Positions 45,895 to 57,214 of a stretch of DNA of 64,000 nucleotides are shown in pieces. The first letter of the stretch is position 1, and the number at the start of each line of letters is the position of its first letter. The notes under the pieces are model-generated. The model searched no databases. It had not been told where the DNA came from and saw only the letters and a program-made list of their open reading frames with translations. Both the position numbers and the translations under genes were made by a program. The DNA lies in the NCBI RefSeq assembly GCF_020085105.1, contig NC_058045.1, positions 7,950,333 to 8,014,332 on the forward strand. The letters are read 5' to 3'. This DNA is from Siniperca chuatsi (lineage: Eukaryota; Chordata; Actinopteri; Centrarchiformes; Sinipercidae).

Positions 45895-48800
45895 ATGAGG
45901 ATGCTGAAGAGAGCCTCTGCACTCATCCTGAAAAGAGGAATTACAATCTATCAGAGCAGATTGTGCAAAAATGGTAAATGCATCCTCTCACTATATCTCA
46001 GACATTTAAAAGTACACACAGTTCATAACAAACTGATAATTACGAACAATGACCTCTTCTCATAGACAGCCTCTTCAGAGTTCATCCATCTGTATCACAG
46101 GCGCTGGCAGAAAACAAACCAGTAGTCGCACTCGAGAGCACTATTGTCACACATGGCATGCCCTATCCACACAACCTGAGGTACATTGTTTAACCTTCGC
46201 TAAACAGTGTCAATAAACTCTGAAACCAGCAGCTAATAGTTGTTTTAATCACTGATAATGAGTGCCGTTAATGTGTTAATCCAGCACAGCGAAGGAGGTG
46301 GAGGCCATTGTGAGAGCTGAAGGAGCCACTCCAGCCACGGTTGGAGTGATTGAGGGTGAAGTCCATATTGGTCTGTCAGCAGAGGAGCTTGACCACCTTG
46401 CCCGCAGCAAGAGCTCCCTGAAGGTGTCCCGCCGTGATCTGCCTTACGTCATCAGCAAAGTGAGACCACAAGTACAAATCTCAAAATAATCTCTGTGTAA
46501 AGCACATGAAGGCCGACCTGGTGGCAGGGTTTCATCCACTTTGATTACCTGAGTCAGTTACAGTATTTATGTTGGTGTTTTGAATGCTGTCACGTATTTG
46601 TATGTTATTTTCTCAGCGGCTCTCCGGGGGAACGACTGTGTCAGCCACCATGATAGCAGCACATCGAGCTGGCGTTCCTGTGTTTGTCACAGGAGGCATT
46701 GGAGGAGTTCACAGAGACGGAGAGAATAGTAAGTAGACTAGCACCTTGATTGGAAATACTCACCTGACTTTTACACATACTAACTTATTATTCTTAACAA
46801 ACCGTGAAAACAGACTCACTGACTGGATGGTTTTGGCCTCCTTTCACATGGAGTCCTTCAGCTATTTTATGTCAGTCTGGATTTGATAACAAAGACCGTG
46901 AACAGAGATGAGGGCGCTTATGGAGTCACAAATATGATCCAGAGGAGGCCGTATAAAGGCAAGCCCACCTGGTGGAAAGCCTCCATGTGTACTGTAAGGA
47001 CACCAAAGCTGTCAGCACAGCAAGTTTGTCTTGGTGGCATGTTAAGAAGGATAAGTTAGTATCATGTTAACTCCTTATTTATTTGTAGACTGTAATAGTT
47101 ATGTGAATGTTTACCATTAGTCACCATTAAGTCAGTGGTTATTCCTCCAGGTCTGGACATCAGCGCAGATCTGACTGAGCTCGGCAGGACTCCCATTGCA
47201 GTCGTCTCTGCTGGTGTCAAGTCTATTCTGGACATCGGTCGCACCCTCGAGTTCCTTGTAAGAATATTGACATAATGTTGTCACTGTATCTGATACTGTG
47301 TATCCCATTTGAGTGTGTACTTTAGTCAGCCAAATATGTATTAGCAGTCTTTTGTGTATCATATTAGCTTGTAGTTTGTTTACCAAATGTTATTTCCTGT
47401 TTTGTTTTTGTTTTTTTTTCATTTTTAATTGGTGAAGCCAAAACATGTGATTTAACATAGATAGAGGTGTTAGAACATGCATACAATAAAACAGATGATC
47501 GGACATAAGTGCAAAGTGGGATAGATGTGGTGCAGAAATTCTTGTTTTGTGTTTGTATGAGACTTATGTAGATTTCCTTTTATTAAAAAAAGCATGTATG
47601 CACAAAAAATGATAAACAATCAATATAATAAATAGAAGCAGACAGATGTTGGGCAGAGCTGTGGGGTCTAGGTGAGGACTGGTAAGTATTTCTGTTTTGT
47701 ATCTTATTAGGAGACGCAGGGAGTCTGTGTAGCCACTTATGGAGCGTTTAAGAACTTCCCAGCCTTCTTCTCTCCACAAAGCGGATTCACTTCTCCTTAC
47801 CAAGTCTGCAACCCTGAGGAGGCTGCAAAACTCATTGGTATATCAGCATTTTATGTCCTCAACATTAATAGTTTCCTTGCCCCTCAGCACACACAGAGGT
47901 TATGAATGTGGATCTGTTTTGTTTTTTTGCGTTGTTCAGCGAGCACTCTGTCACTGGGTCTCCAAAGTGGTGTCCTGTTAGCGGTGCCCGTCCCAGAGGA
48001 GCATGCAGCAGCCGGTGAGCAGATAGAGGAAGCCATACAGGCTGCAGTAACAGAGGCAAGGTACAGAGAGTCTCTATGGCTTGTAATCTGTTGTGAACTT
48101 TTGATGTCAGCTGACAAAAATGATCACTTTCTGTTCTCTTTTTGATTTACTCAGTGCTAAAGGTATAACAGGAAGAGATGTAACGCCATTCATTCTTCAA
48201 AAGGTCAATGAGCTGACTAAAGGAAAGTCCCTTGAGGCCAGTATCCTTCTGAAAATTTTTATCAATTTCCATCAATTCAAATTCTTTGAAAAACAAAAAA
48301 GCACTAAGAATATTGATAAATGTGTTGTCTCTTAGGCCAGACAATGTTACAGTGCAGTGGCCTCATAGCTGTTGATTATCTTTGAGCATATTACAACTAA
48401 AATGTCCCTAACTTATGTTCTTAGACATTGCTCTCATTCATAACAATGCTAAAGTTGGCAGTCAGATAGCCTGTGCACTGTCAAAACAAATGCATGAGAG
48501 AAAGTTAAAGGGCAAGACTCATCATGGAAAACACTCATCAGACTCAGAATCAGATATTGTGAGTATAAACATATATGATGGACTTGATGTTATAATATTG
48601 GCACATTACAGTACCCACAGTGCTGTTCTTTTACAGGTTGTCATAGGGGGAATAAATGTTGATTTTATTGCGAAAGGAAAAACGAAAACACTTCATGTAA
48701 GTTTAATTTATAACATGTATTTATCCACAATACTCAAGACCATATTGGGTAGGTTATAATGACTTCTGAGGAAACTTGTCTCCTTCAGTTTGGACAGACC

Positions 48801-51647
48801 AACCCAGGAAGTGTCTGTCAATCATTTGGTGGTGTTGGCCGGAACATTGCTGGTGGGTTTTTATCTGATCATGTTCATGCGCATGTTTTCATCAGCAGTT
48901 TAAATTTGGATGTCTCACACTCCCTTCTTTGGTGCTTTCCTTCAAGACTCTCTGAGTCGATTAGGCCGTAGACCCCTGTTCATCTCAGCTACTGGAGCTG
49001 ATTCACACAGTGATGCAGTGTTAAACTATTGTAAACATATGGTATGTGAACATCAACTGTTGTTTATTAGTACGCATGATTATAATACCTTTTACTTAAA
49101 TATATAAATGTGAAGTTCTTGACTTTTTTTCTTATTTCTGTAAGAACACAAGTGGTGTGGCCAGGCTAGAAGAGCAAAGCACAGCTACTTACTGTGCTGT
49201 TATCACTGAGAGTGGAGAACTGAGTCTTGGATTGGGAGACATGGACATTCATCAGCAAATCACAGAGCAGCATGTAAGTTAAACTGACAAAGTTATTCAT
49301 TTTTAACAAGGCTAGCCCAGGATTTGTGTTCCAATACCATATTCACTATTTAAAGTTATAATCCACAAAATGTTCATCATAACAAACCCAAATGTTGATA
49401 CCATTTATGGTTGGCATTTATTTTGCTATAGCCATTAAATGTAACACTCATAAGTTACCTCTGTATATAGTAATATTCCCGTGCTGGAATGGACAGGAAA
49501 CAACACTTGCAGGTACTGGACGAAATTCATTAGACAATGTCCACATGCTGGTGCATGCGGACATTGCAAATAATTTGTGTTGTTTATACTGTATGTCATG
49601 CAATGCGTTCATCGTGTCACTTTGAATTGAACTCTGGGATGTTGTATTTGTAAGACATTCTTCGTGTTACCACCAGTAAACACAGGTGTTGACAAGTCAA
49701 CCAGAACTGAAACCTTTAAAGGCCCAGTGTGTAGGATTTAGTGCCATCTAGCGGTGAAATTGCAGTTTGCGACCATTTGAATGCCTCACCCTCCCCTTTC
49801 AAGCGTTAAGGAGAAACTATGGAGGCCGAGAAAAGCGCACACACTGAACCTTTTTAAATCTATTATCTCCACATCCAGTAACATATCTCTCCAGTCCTGA
49901 CTGGATTACATTGGCTCCCTATTCGTTTAAAAATATTATTTAAGATTCCCTTGATTACGGTCTGGCAACCACGCTCCAGGCTCAAGACAAAGGGGGATCA
50001 TTTAGTGTTTTAGCTCAAACACTGTCCAACAAAAAGTAAAAGTGCCAAAGATTTTCCGGTAGCACCTTCTCTTTGTCTTCCAAAGGCAGTAAACTGAATA
50101 TATTTGGTTTGTGTATTGTTGATCTGACAAAACAAGACATTTGAAGATGTCAATTTGTGCTTTGGGAAAGTCAGATGGGAATTTTCTGACATTTTATAGA
50201 CCAGAAACGATTAATTGAGAATTTAATCAATAGTAAGAATAATTGTTAGTTTGTTTTTTATTTAGTTTTATTTTTCTATTTTTGACATATATATTCACTG
50301 AAATTCTTGTTGTGTTTCATGGTATTGTATTTCATGTGCACCTGTGAAGCACCTCTTGTTTTGAAAGGTGCTATAGAAATAAAGTTTACTTACTTAATTG
50401 TTTTTTCTTTATTATATCTTTTTAAAGGTGTCACAGTTTGAGAAGCAGCTTTCATCAACTACTCTTGTGTGTCTTGATGGAAACATTCCCGTCTCCACCA
50501 TCAACTACGTTTGTTCCATTGCCACTAAACACAACATCAATGGTAAGCATGGGGAGATGGTCAATAAATGATAATGAATGATCGTGAACAGAAGCTTTCA
50601 TTGATTTTAATACAGTGCGATCAATGTCTGTCACAGTTTGGTATGAGCCAACAGATTCAGAAAAGGCTTGTAAGCCTTTCCTTTCAGACGCCTGGAAGTC
50701 TCTGTCCTATTCATCCCCAAACCTGGCAGAGTTGTGCACCATGAACAAAACACTGGGTATCCCAACACCTGAAGGTAAACTGTGTTCATTAATGAGTATT
50801 TAATGCTTCAACTGTGGACTTATTCCTATCTTTTTACTCCCTCATGCTCTCTAACATCCCACTCACAGCTGTTATAGGGTTCTTGAGAAAAATGCAAATT
50901 GAGTGACAGTAGCTGAGGATGTGGTTTTGTCTTGTGGGGTGGCAGTGTTGCCGAGCTCTCTTGACGAGGTGCTGAGTGTTGCTGTGGCTCTCTCACACCC
51001 CCTTCTGGAGCATCTTCACTGTCTGGTGGTGACTCTGGGGGCTGATGGGGTGTTGGTGTGCGGAGAGCATGATGCAGGCTCGGTCAACCTGCAGCCAAGA
51101 GGGCAGCAGAAGAGGGTGAGGGCAACCTTTGTTTAAAATGATGATGATGAATACTATGACAGTGAAAGTGAAGATGTTTACTGTACCTGTGTTCACAGAG
51201 GAGGCAGCTTTGTGGTCTCCATTACCCGGCACTGACTGTGACAGCAGAGGAGACAATGAATGTGTCAGGAGCAGGAGATAGGTGCTAAATATTTACTAGA
51301 CCTACTTTCTCTTCCCTATTCTTTTTTTAAAATTTCTTTTCAAAACTTCCTCTGTTTCAGTTTCATTTCCCATGACCTCTTCCTCTCCCTCTCTCACAAA
51401 ATCATGCCTAAACATTCAAACAAAAGACACTCATCCCCGCTCTGTCTGCAGTCTTGCAGGTGCCTTAATGGCTGGGATTCTCCAGCGGCGAGACACGGAC
51501 AGCTGTGTTCGGATGGGGCTCCTGGCTGCACGGCTGTCCCTGGCGTCACCGCACCCCATCTCCCCCACGCTCACCTTAGACTCTGTGGATCCCAACAAAG
51601 TCCAGAGTCAGTACTGGCCCAAACCCAGCTTCATGTGGATAGATTAA
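45895..51647 (+). CDS. Bifunctional pseudouridine catabolic enzyme (PsuG glycosidase + PfkB/PsuK kinase)
   Basis: The kinase half phosphorylates pseudouridine; the glycosidase half splits pseudouridine 5'-phosphate into uracil and ribose 5-phosphate. Eighteen coding exons: 45895-45973, 46066-46180, 46285-46459, 46617-46728, 47151-47257, 47711-47837, 47940-48060, 48155-48240, 48425-48558, 48637-48696, 48789-48852, 48947-49041, 49145-49273, 50428-50542, 50637-50774, 50910-51115, 51199-51281, 51452-51647; 2142 nt, 713 residues, every phase fits. The N-terminus [15 protein letters not shown] is basic and lacks acids. PsuG part (about 27-335): [17 protein letters not shown] (catalytic-type Glu), [31 protein letters not shown] (Lys), [12 protein letters not shown]. 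Kinase part (about 355-713): [30 protein letters not shown] (PfkB signature 2, catalytic Asp), AARLSLASP. Zebrafish has a similar gene (zgc:136858, from memory); mammals are thought to lack it. Confidence 0.93.
46850..47060 (+). other. Unexplained open stretch in intron 4 of the pseudouridine gene
   Basis: From about 46862 a frame stays open for about 65 codons without an ATG at its start (reads [20 protein letters not shown], then [17 protein letters not shown]) to a TAG near 47060. Codon choice is moderately gene-like. It is not needed by the enzyme, whose flanking exons join exactly. It may be a decayed transposon piece or chance. Confidence 0.2.
49716..49857. mobile_element. Internally deleted MITE in intron 13
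   Basis: The left end TTAAAGGCCCAGTGTGTAGG and the reverse complement of the right end (TTAAAAAGGTTCAGTGTGTG) match the ends of the 384-bp MITE at 34096-34479; the middle is mostly gone (142 bp). Confidence 0.65.
49865..50395 (+). mobile_element. CR1/L2-like LINE 3' fragment with a nested repeat
   Basis: The piece at about 49865-50000 (ctgactggattacattggct then ccctattcgttt) resembles the end of LINE ORF2, and the tail at 50270-50395 ends in gaaaggtgctatagaaataa then agttt, typical of fish CR1/L2/Rex1-type 3' ends. Between them, about 50070-50235, lies a minus-strand copy of the gattaat-type repeat also found at 53.9 and 59.6-60.6 kb. Old and 5' truncated. Confidence 0.55.
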
Positions 51648-52480
51648 AAATATTTTCAATTTTGAAACATTAAATTGTGTCAATTATGCAATGGTTTGTC
51701 TAATATATTTCTCAGTATTTTATCATTTTTGGCCTTAACATTTGTGATTGGATTCTTGTGAAAACAGCATTCAACATTGTGATTGAGTAAATGAATGTAC
51801 ATGTACACAAGATGACATGTTTTACAAAAAACACAACATTTTATATAGTTCTATAATTATTAATATCTTTTAAAAAATCAATAAATGAACCACTTTTTCC
51901 TAAACTTTGCTTGAGACACGCAAATCCTTGTAAATAAATTATGAAACATTAAAACAAGGGACTCTGGTGTTTTGATTTCTCATAATAAAGAAAGGTACAT
52001 ATTTAACAGCAGTGATGGAGGAAGTACTCAGCATAAGTGTTTGTTACTATTATTTTTGATGCATTGTAACTGCTGGTCAAAGTGGAGCTAATTTTAAATA
52101 CTTTATATACTGTTGTGTAGTTTAACTGGTAACAATCCAACATATCTTATAAACTGATGCTATGTTTTGTATGTAAAATCCTAATCTACAAAGTAACTAA
52201 TAACCGAAGTTCTCAATAAATATATTGGGAGTAAAAAAATTACAGTATTTCCCTCTGAAATGCAGTGCAGAAATATAAAGTAATATAAAATGTAAATACA
52301 TAAAGTACAGGTACCTAAAAAATGTACGAAATTACAGTACATTTTGGTATTTTGTTTTAAATGCCACATTCTACATATTTGTGGGAAACGTGTCTCTTGT
52401 CCTAGTTTAAACTCGCCAAAAACTCAATTTCCCACGAAGTATCTGTCCATCTGCGCAGACTCAGTGGCATTGAACACTTG
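51648..52480. other. Intergenic between the pseudouridine gene and cnot4
   Basis: Holds the 3' UTR of the enzyme gene, with several plus-strand AATAAA-like sites (51880-51960), and a truncated hAT-type MITE (52010-52340). No coding exon was recognised. The region from 52430 is GC-richer and probably begins the cnot4 promoter. Confidence 0.5.
52010..52340 (+). mobile_element. Truncated hAT-type MITE
   Basis: The left end CAGTGATGGAGGAAGTACTC matches the MITE at 38892-39307, and internal phrases (gctggtcaaagtggagctaa, aatctacaaagtaactaa) follow the same order. The matching right terminus (ccatcactg) is not found, so the far end is lost or diverged. Confidence 0.55.
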
Positions 52481-52730
52481 CCCCATTCCCTCCTCCCTAC
52501 TTTAATGCTAGCTAAGATGGTGGTTAGAGCGTAAATTGTCTCTACAATACCAAGAAAAGAAAGGGGCAAAACATCTTTATAGCCTTTAAATTACAACAGA
52601 ACAACACACCTACGGTTATTGTATGTGACCGTGTGTGGAAATTTAGACATTTCAGATATATTGGCTCGCAGTCCCCGCCCAATTTGGTGTGACTCCCTTG
52701 TAGTGGAATCCTAAGCTAAATACGGACAGG
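52481..52730 (+). promoter_or_regulatory. cnot4: cnot4 promoter region and leader exon
   Basis: A GC-richer stretch ends in a strong donor (GGACAGG then gtaagt at 52731), giving a probable non-coding exon 1 ending at 52730. There is no TATA box in obvious position, as expected for a housekeeping gene. The first coding exon is about 1.9 kb further on. Confidence 0.5.
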
Positions 52731-54648
52731 GTAAGTAACGCTAACGTTAGCCAAGTTGCTAGCTAGGCTAGCCAGCTTCCATCCTCCTTTAATAAATATA
52801 GGATAGTTGTGTCTGTTAAGATTTTACAGACTGACAATAGAGTATTCTCAAGCTTATTGGATCACTGACCAGGTAATCGTATTGTCGTGAGAGCAATGTC
52901 AGTTGTTTATAGTGCCAACAACTTGCCTCCAGTTCAGCGTTAGTTTGTGTAGGCCGCGTCGTAAGCTTGGCCCCAAAACCCCGTATATTTCGATGATAAT
53001 GTAGCGTGTTAGCTACGCCGATGCTAGCGGTTATCATACAGCAAGCTGTCAATTAATATGTAGGCGAAAACGTAACATTATGGAATACGGCTTTTTAAAC
53101 GTTTAAGGTCAATATCAAGTTAATGTTCATCTCTGTATGTTTTGTTTTTATGATTACACTTGCAAGTGCTCCTGGATACTTGCTATTAGTTAGACCGGCT
53201 TCTTTTACCAAATCGCGGCTAATGTTAGCTTAGCCTAACGTTAGTCAAATAACATCTGTCATAATGTACGATCCAGAAGACAAGAGCAGCTAAAGTTACC
53301 AGCCTGGCTAACTAGCTAGGTATTCTGGTTTCATACGCGACTTCACCGATCAGCTGATGTCTGCAAGTGAAGCAGCGAAACTGTGATTCTCCTGTACATG
53401 TACATTTATTAGCTAAATGTTGGCATTTCTCTGTTCTCGTCTAATTCAACTTTACACTGTCGGGTTTTCCCAATCTGGGTTTGTCATTGAGTTCGCCTGC
53501 TGGCAGCAGTGTTGTCACGTAGAAACCGGGCTGGTGTTTAACTGCTAACAACAGACGTTTCATTTGTAAATAAACGCAGTTTGTTGCATTTCTCTTTAAC
53601 GTCAATCGTGACGTTGTTTCTAGTACTGTCAAGCCCTGAAAGATAAACATCCGCATTAGCACTTTAACATGATGACTGCTGTTTCTGGCTTGTTTTTTAA
53701 GATGTACAGTCGTTTGTCTTTTTATTAGGTACACGTAGCTAAATCTAATGCAGTCCAATACAAAGTCCTGCAATAACTCAAACCATCATGGCGGTTATAA
53801 TGTTACGGTTTTGTTGAAACTGGAGGCGTTGATTCAACTTGATGATGATTTTTGGAGGCTGTAGTTTGGGTCCCATCACAGTTTCCCAGAGCCCAAGGTG
53901 AGGACGGCTTCAAATTGCTTGTTTTATACGACCAACAGCCAATAACTCCGACGTTCAATTTACTATCATAGAAGACTAAGAAAACCACCAAATATTCACA
54001 TTTAAGAATATGGCAAAGTGAATTCTTGAAACTTTTGTTTTAAAATGACTGAAGCGATTCCTTGACAATTAATTTCTGTCAGTCGCCTAATCGTTTCAGC
54101 TCTGAAATGTTTTAACTACCCTCAATAGTAAAAATGGAGTAGACGAAACATTGGAAACGTCTCTGTGTACAGCACAATGCAATCCAGCGGCACCACAAAC
54201 TACAGCCTCTTGAAGGGCCATAAAGTTGAATCAACACCTCTCTGAAAAGTTTAATCAAAAACTCAACATTATATCTGACGTTAAAGTAAGATGTATTGCA
54301 TTAGACTGCAGTAGTTTAGCTAGGTCAACCTAATAAACCGGCAACCTAGAGTAATGTTTCCTCTGCTGCTGAATGGGTAAAACTCTGCATGAAAGAGATT
54401 TATGTAAATACATTTTGGTGTGCTCAGACTGATATTGTGATCTTGGTGGTCATAAAGTCAGTTTGAGAGGCTACACCATCCCGCTATTAAGTATATGTGG
54501 GGACAACAAGTTCAGATGGTGAAAGAAGTTGTTCTGATGATATTATTTTCAATCAGTCATGATGGAGTGCTTATACTTAGCCTCTGTATGTTTTCTTAGC
54601 CCTGTGCTCTGTGACCAGCTTCAACACTCACCCTTGCAGCGCCATAGG
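52731..54648 (+). other. cnot4: cnot4 intron 1
   Basis: Intronic sequence between leader and first coding exon, apart from the 5' end of the coding exon itself. It contains a dispersed repeat copy at 53865-54112 (tttcccagagcccaaggtga, caatttactatcatagaaga). An open frame starting at 54559 runs into the true coding exon but crosses its acceptor region, so it is not a better start. Confidence 0.5.
53865..54112 (+). repeat. Dispersed gattaat-type fish repeat
   Basis: Contains the phrases cagagcccaaggtgaggacg, ttcaatttactatcatagaa and cctaatcgtttcagctctga of an abundant fish repeat. Other copies in this window: about 50070-50235 (minus), 59620-60020, 60395-60625 and part at 63415-63490. Family not assigned. 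Confidence 0.6.
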
Positions 54649-57174
54649 ATGTCCCACAGCCCTGAAATGAAGGACGACCCCATGGAGTGCCCTCTGTGCA
54701 TGGAGCCGCTGGAGATTGATGACGTCAACTTCTTCCCCTGCACCTGCGGCTATCAGATCTGCCGCTTCTGTTGGCACCGCATCCGCACAGACGAAAACGG
54801 CCTCTGCCCCGCCTGCAGAAAGGTGAGGAGGTGATGAGATGAACGCGATAACAGAGAAACTCATCACACCTGAAGGGTGATTCGTCTGTCATGTGTTTAG
54901 GAAAACGGATGATGATGTTGAGTGTCCAAATGCTAATACAGGGGGGAGATAAACTTTTGATCCCCCTTCTGAAGTACCTTGTTACTTAAAACATCAGTTC
55001 ATTGTCATTTACAATTTACAGCCTCAGCACTTTGGCTAGTGATGCCTGTTGAACGACCACATTGACAACTAAAGTCCTCAGTTACCCACTATCCTTTACA
55101 AAGCTACATAAATTAAACAAGAAGTGTGTTTGGTGGTGGATACCTCAGTTTGTAACTAAATTGTGTGTGTTTTTGTGTAGCCGTACCCAGAGGACCCTGC
55201 TGTATACAAGCCTCTGTCACAGGAGGAGATCCAAAGGATAAAGAACGAAAAGAAGCAGAAACAGAACGAGAAGAAGCAGAAGGTGACAGAAAACCGCAAG
55301 CATCTGGCCAGTGTCAGAGTGGTCCAGAGAAACCTGGTGTTTGTGGTGGGACTCTCGCAGCGACTCGCCGACCCAGAGGCGAGTATTGCGTCACCACCAA
55401 AAAGCTCAGTGACTTATGCTACCTGTGACTTTGGAGTGTCAGGAACTGTTGGTATTTTAGCTTGATGTGAATAAAGCTGTAACAAACTAAATGCATTAGC
55501 TGCTAGATTTATCTTGGATTTTTCTGGCATACACAGATATAGTGAAAATTATTTTAATGCAGATTTAAAGCTCTCTGAAGCCTCAAGTGATATATACATT
55601 TTTTGCATTGTGCCCACAGGTCCTAAAACGACCAGAGTATTTTGGGAGGTTTGGGAAAATCCATAAAGTGGTCATCAACAATAGCACATCTTACGCCGGT
55701 TCACAGGTGAGAGGTTGGATCAAACTGACAGGATGTACTCATACCTGATAAGTTTATAAACATAAACGGAACTTAATCAATATACATGTTTCTAATAGAA
55801 GAATTATTTATCTTTTACCAGGCAAAAATGTGAAATCTTGTGTTTACAATTTTACAAATACAAACAGATTTGCTTGGTTATTTTAGTTAGTATTACTATT
55901 TGTGTGTGTGTGTGTTGTAGATTTAAAAAATAATCTATTTAATATTTTATAGATAGAATTATAATTATTGAGGGATGAAAATGTGAACTGATTAAACATA
56001 AGTAAGCAGTCAATAATAGAAATAATTGTTCATTGCAGCCCTAGAAAGACACAGCTACACCAGATCTGTCTGACTTGTATGTTTACTTTGTATGTTTAAT
56101 TTTCTGTTTTTTCAGGGGCCTAGTGCCAGCGCTTATGTCACTTACATCCGTTCTGAAGATGCTTTAAGAGCAATACAGTGTGTGAACAATGTGGTTGTTG
56201 ATGGCAGAACACTCAAGGTGAGAAGTTAACCACAATGATTTAGCTCATCCTCATTCATCCTTATCTTATATATGGCTAGAAGTTTAAGAAGTTTGAATTG
56301 CATAAAAGCCATGCGATAACTTTATTCTATATCTCTTCCTGTCTGTAAAACATAAACATCTTTGTGCAACCTGCAACCTGCAATGTTCAATAGCTTTCTT
56401 TCTGTTTCTCTGTTACAGGCTTCTTTAGGCACAACAAAGTACTGCAGTTACTTCCTTAAAAGTATGCAGTGTCCCAAACCTGATTGTATGTATCTACATG
56501 AGCTGGGGGATGAAGCAGCTAGCTTTACTAAAGAGGAGATGCAGGTAAAGTAGTTGTTTGATTGAGACTGAGACTTATTTCTCTTTCTGAAATGTGAATT
56601 AAATTTTTGCTCTTTGCTGTGTGTGTTGATCGTGGTTTATGCTTTATGCATTAATAAAATGATTAGTGTTGACTCCTGTTGTGTCAATTGTTTTTAGGCG
56701 GGGAAACATCAAGAGTATGAGCAGAAACTCCTCCAAGACCTCTATAAAATTAACCCTAGCTTTCTACAACCTCCAGCATGTGGAACAGAGAAGTCAAAGA
56801 GTAAATCCAACTCTGCACAGAGGTTGGTTTTTTTTATTTATTTTCTACTATGTTCTTCATCTTATTACTTCCACAGCGTAACTTGATCATTGTGCTAAGC
56901 TTAAATTTTTCTCCTGCTTTGTAACAGAACCAACAGTAGCAATGGTAAAGAAGGGTGGCCGACGCTGTCAGGTCATAACAAACTGGCCAACGGGCTTTCA
57001 GAGGACCGCAAGTCTCCTCCATTGCTAGACTATCTAGACCAAGAAGTTATTACTTCAGATGGGCTAGAAACAGAGCTGGGTCCTGGTCAGCGTACTGCCC
57101 TGTCCCCCTTCTCCTCTAACTGTGACAGTAACAGGTAATATAGACTCCTCAACAAAAGCACCAACGTATCCTCT

Positions 57175-57214
<40 letters not shown>

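Noticed and set aside
54559-54648. Longer start for cnot4 (MMECLYLAS)
   Set aside because: This part precedes a good acceptor and has no counterpart in CNOT4; MSHSPEMK at 54649 matches the known N-terminus.
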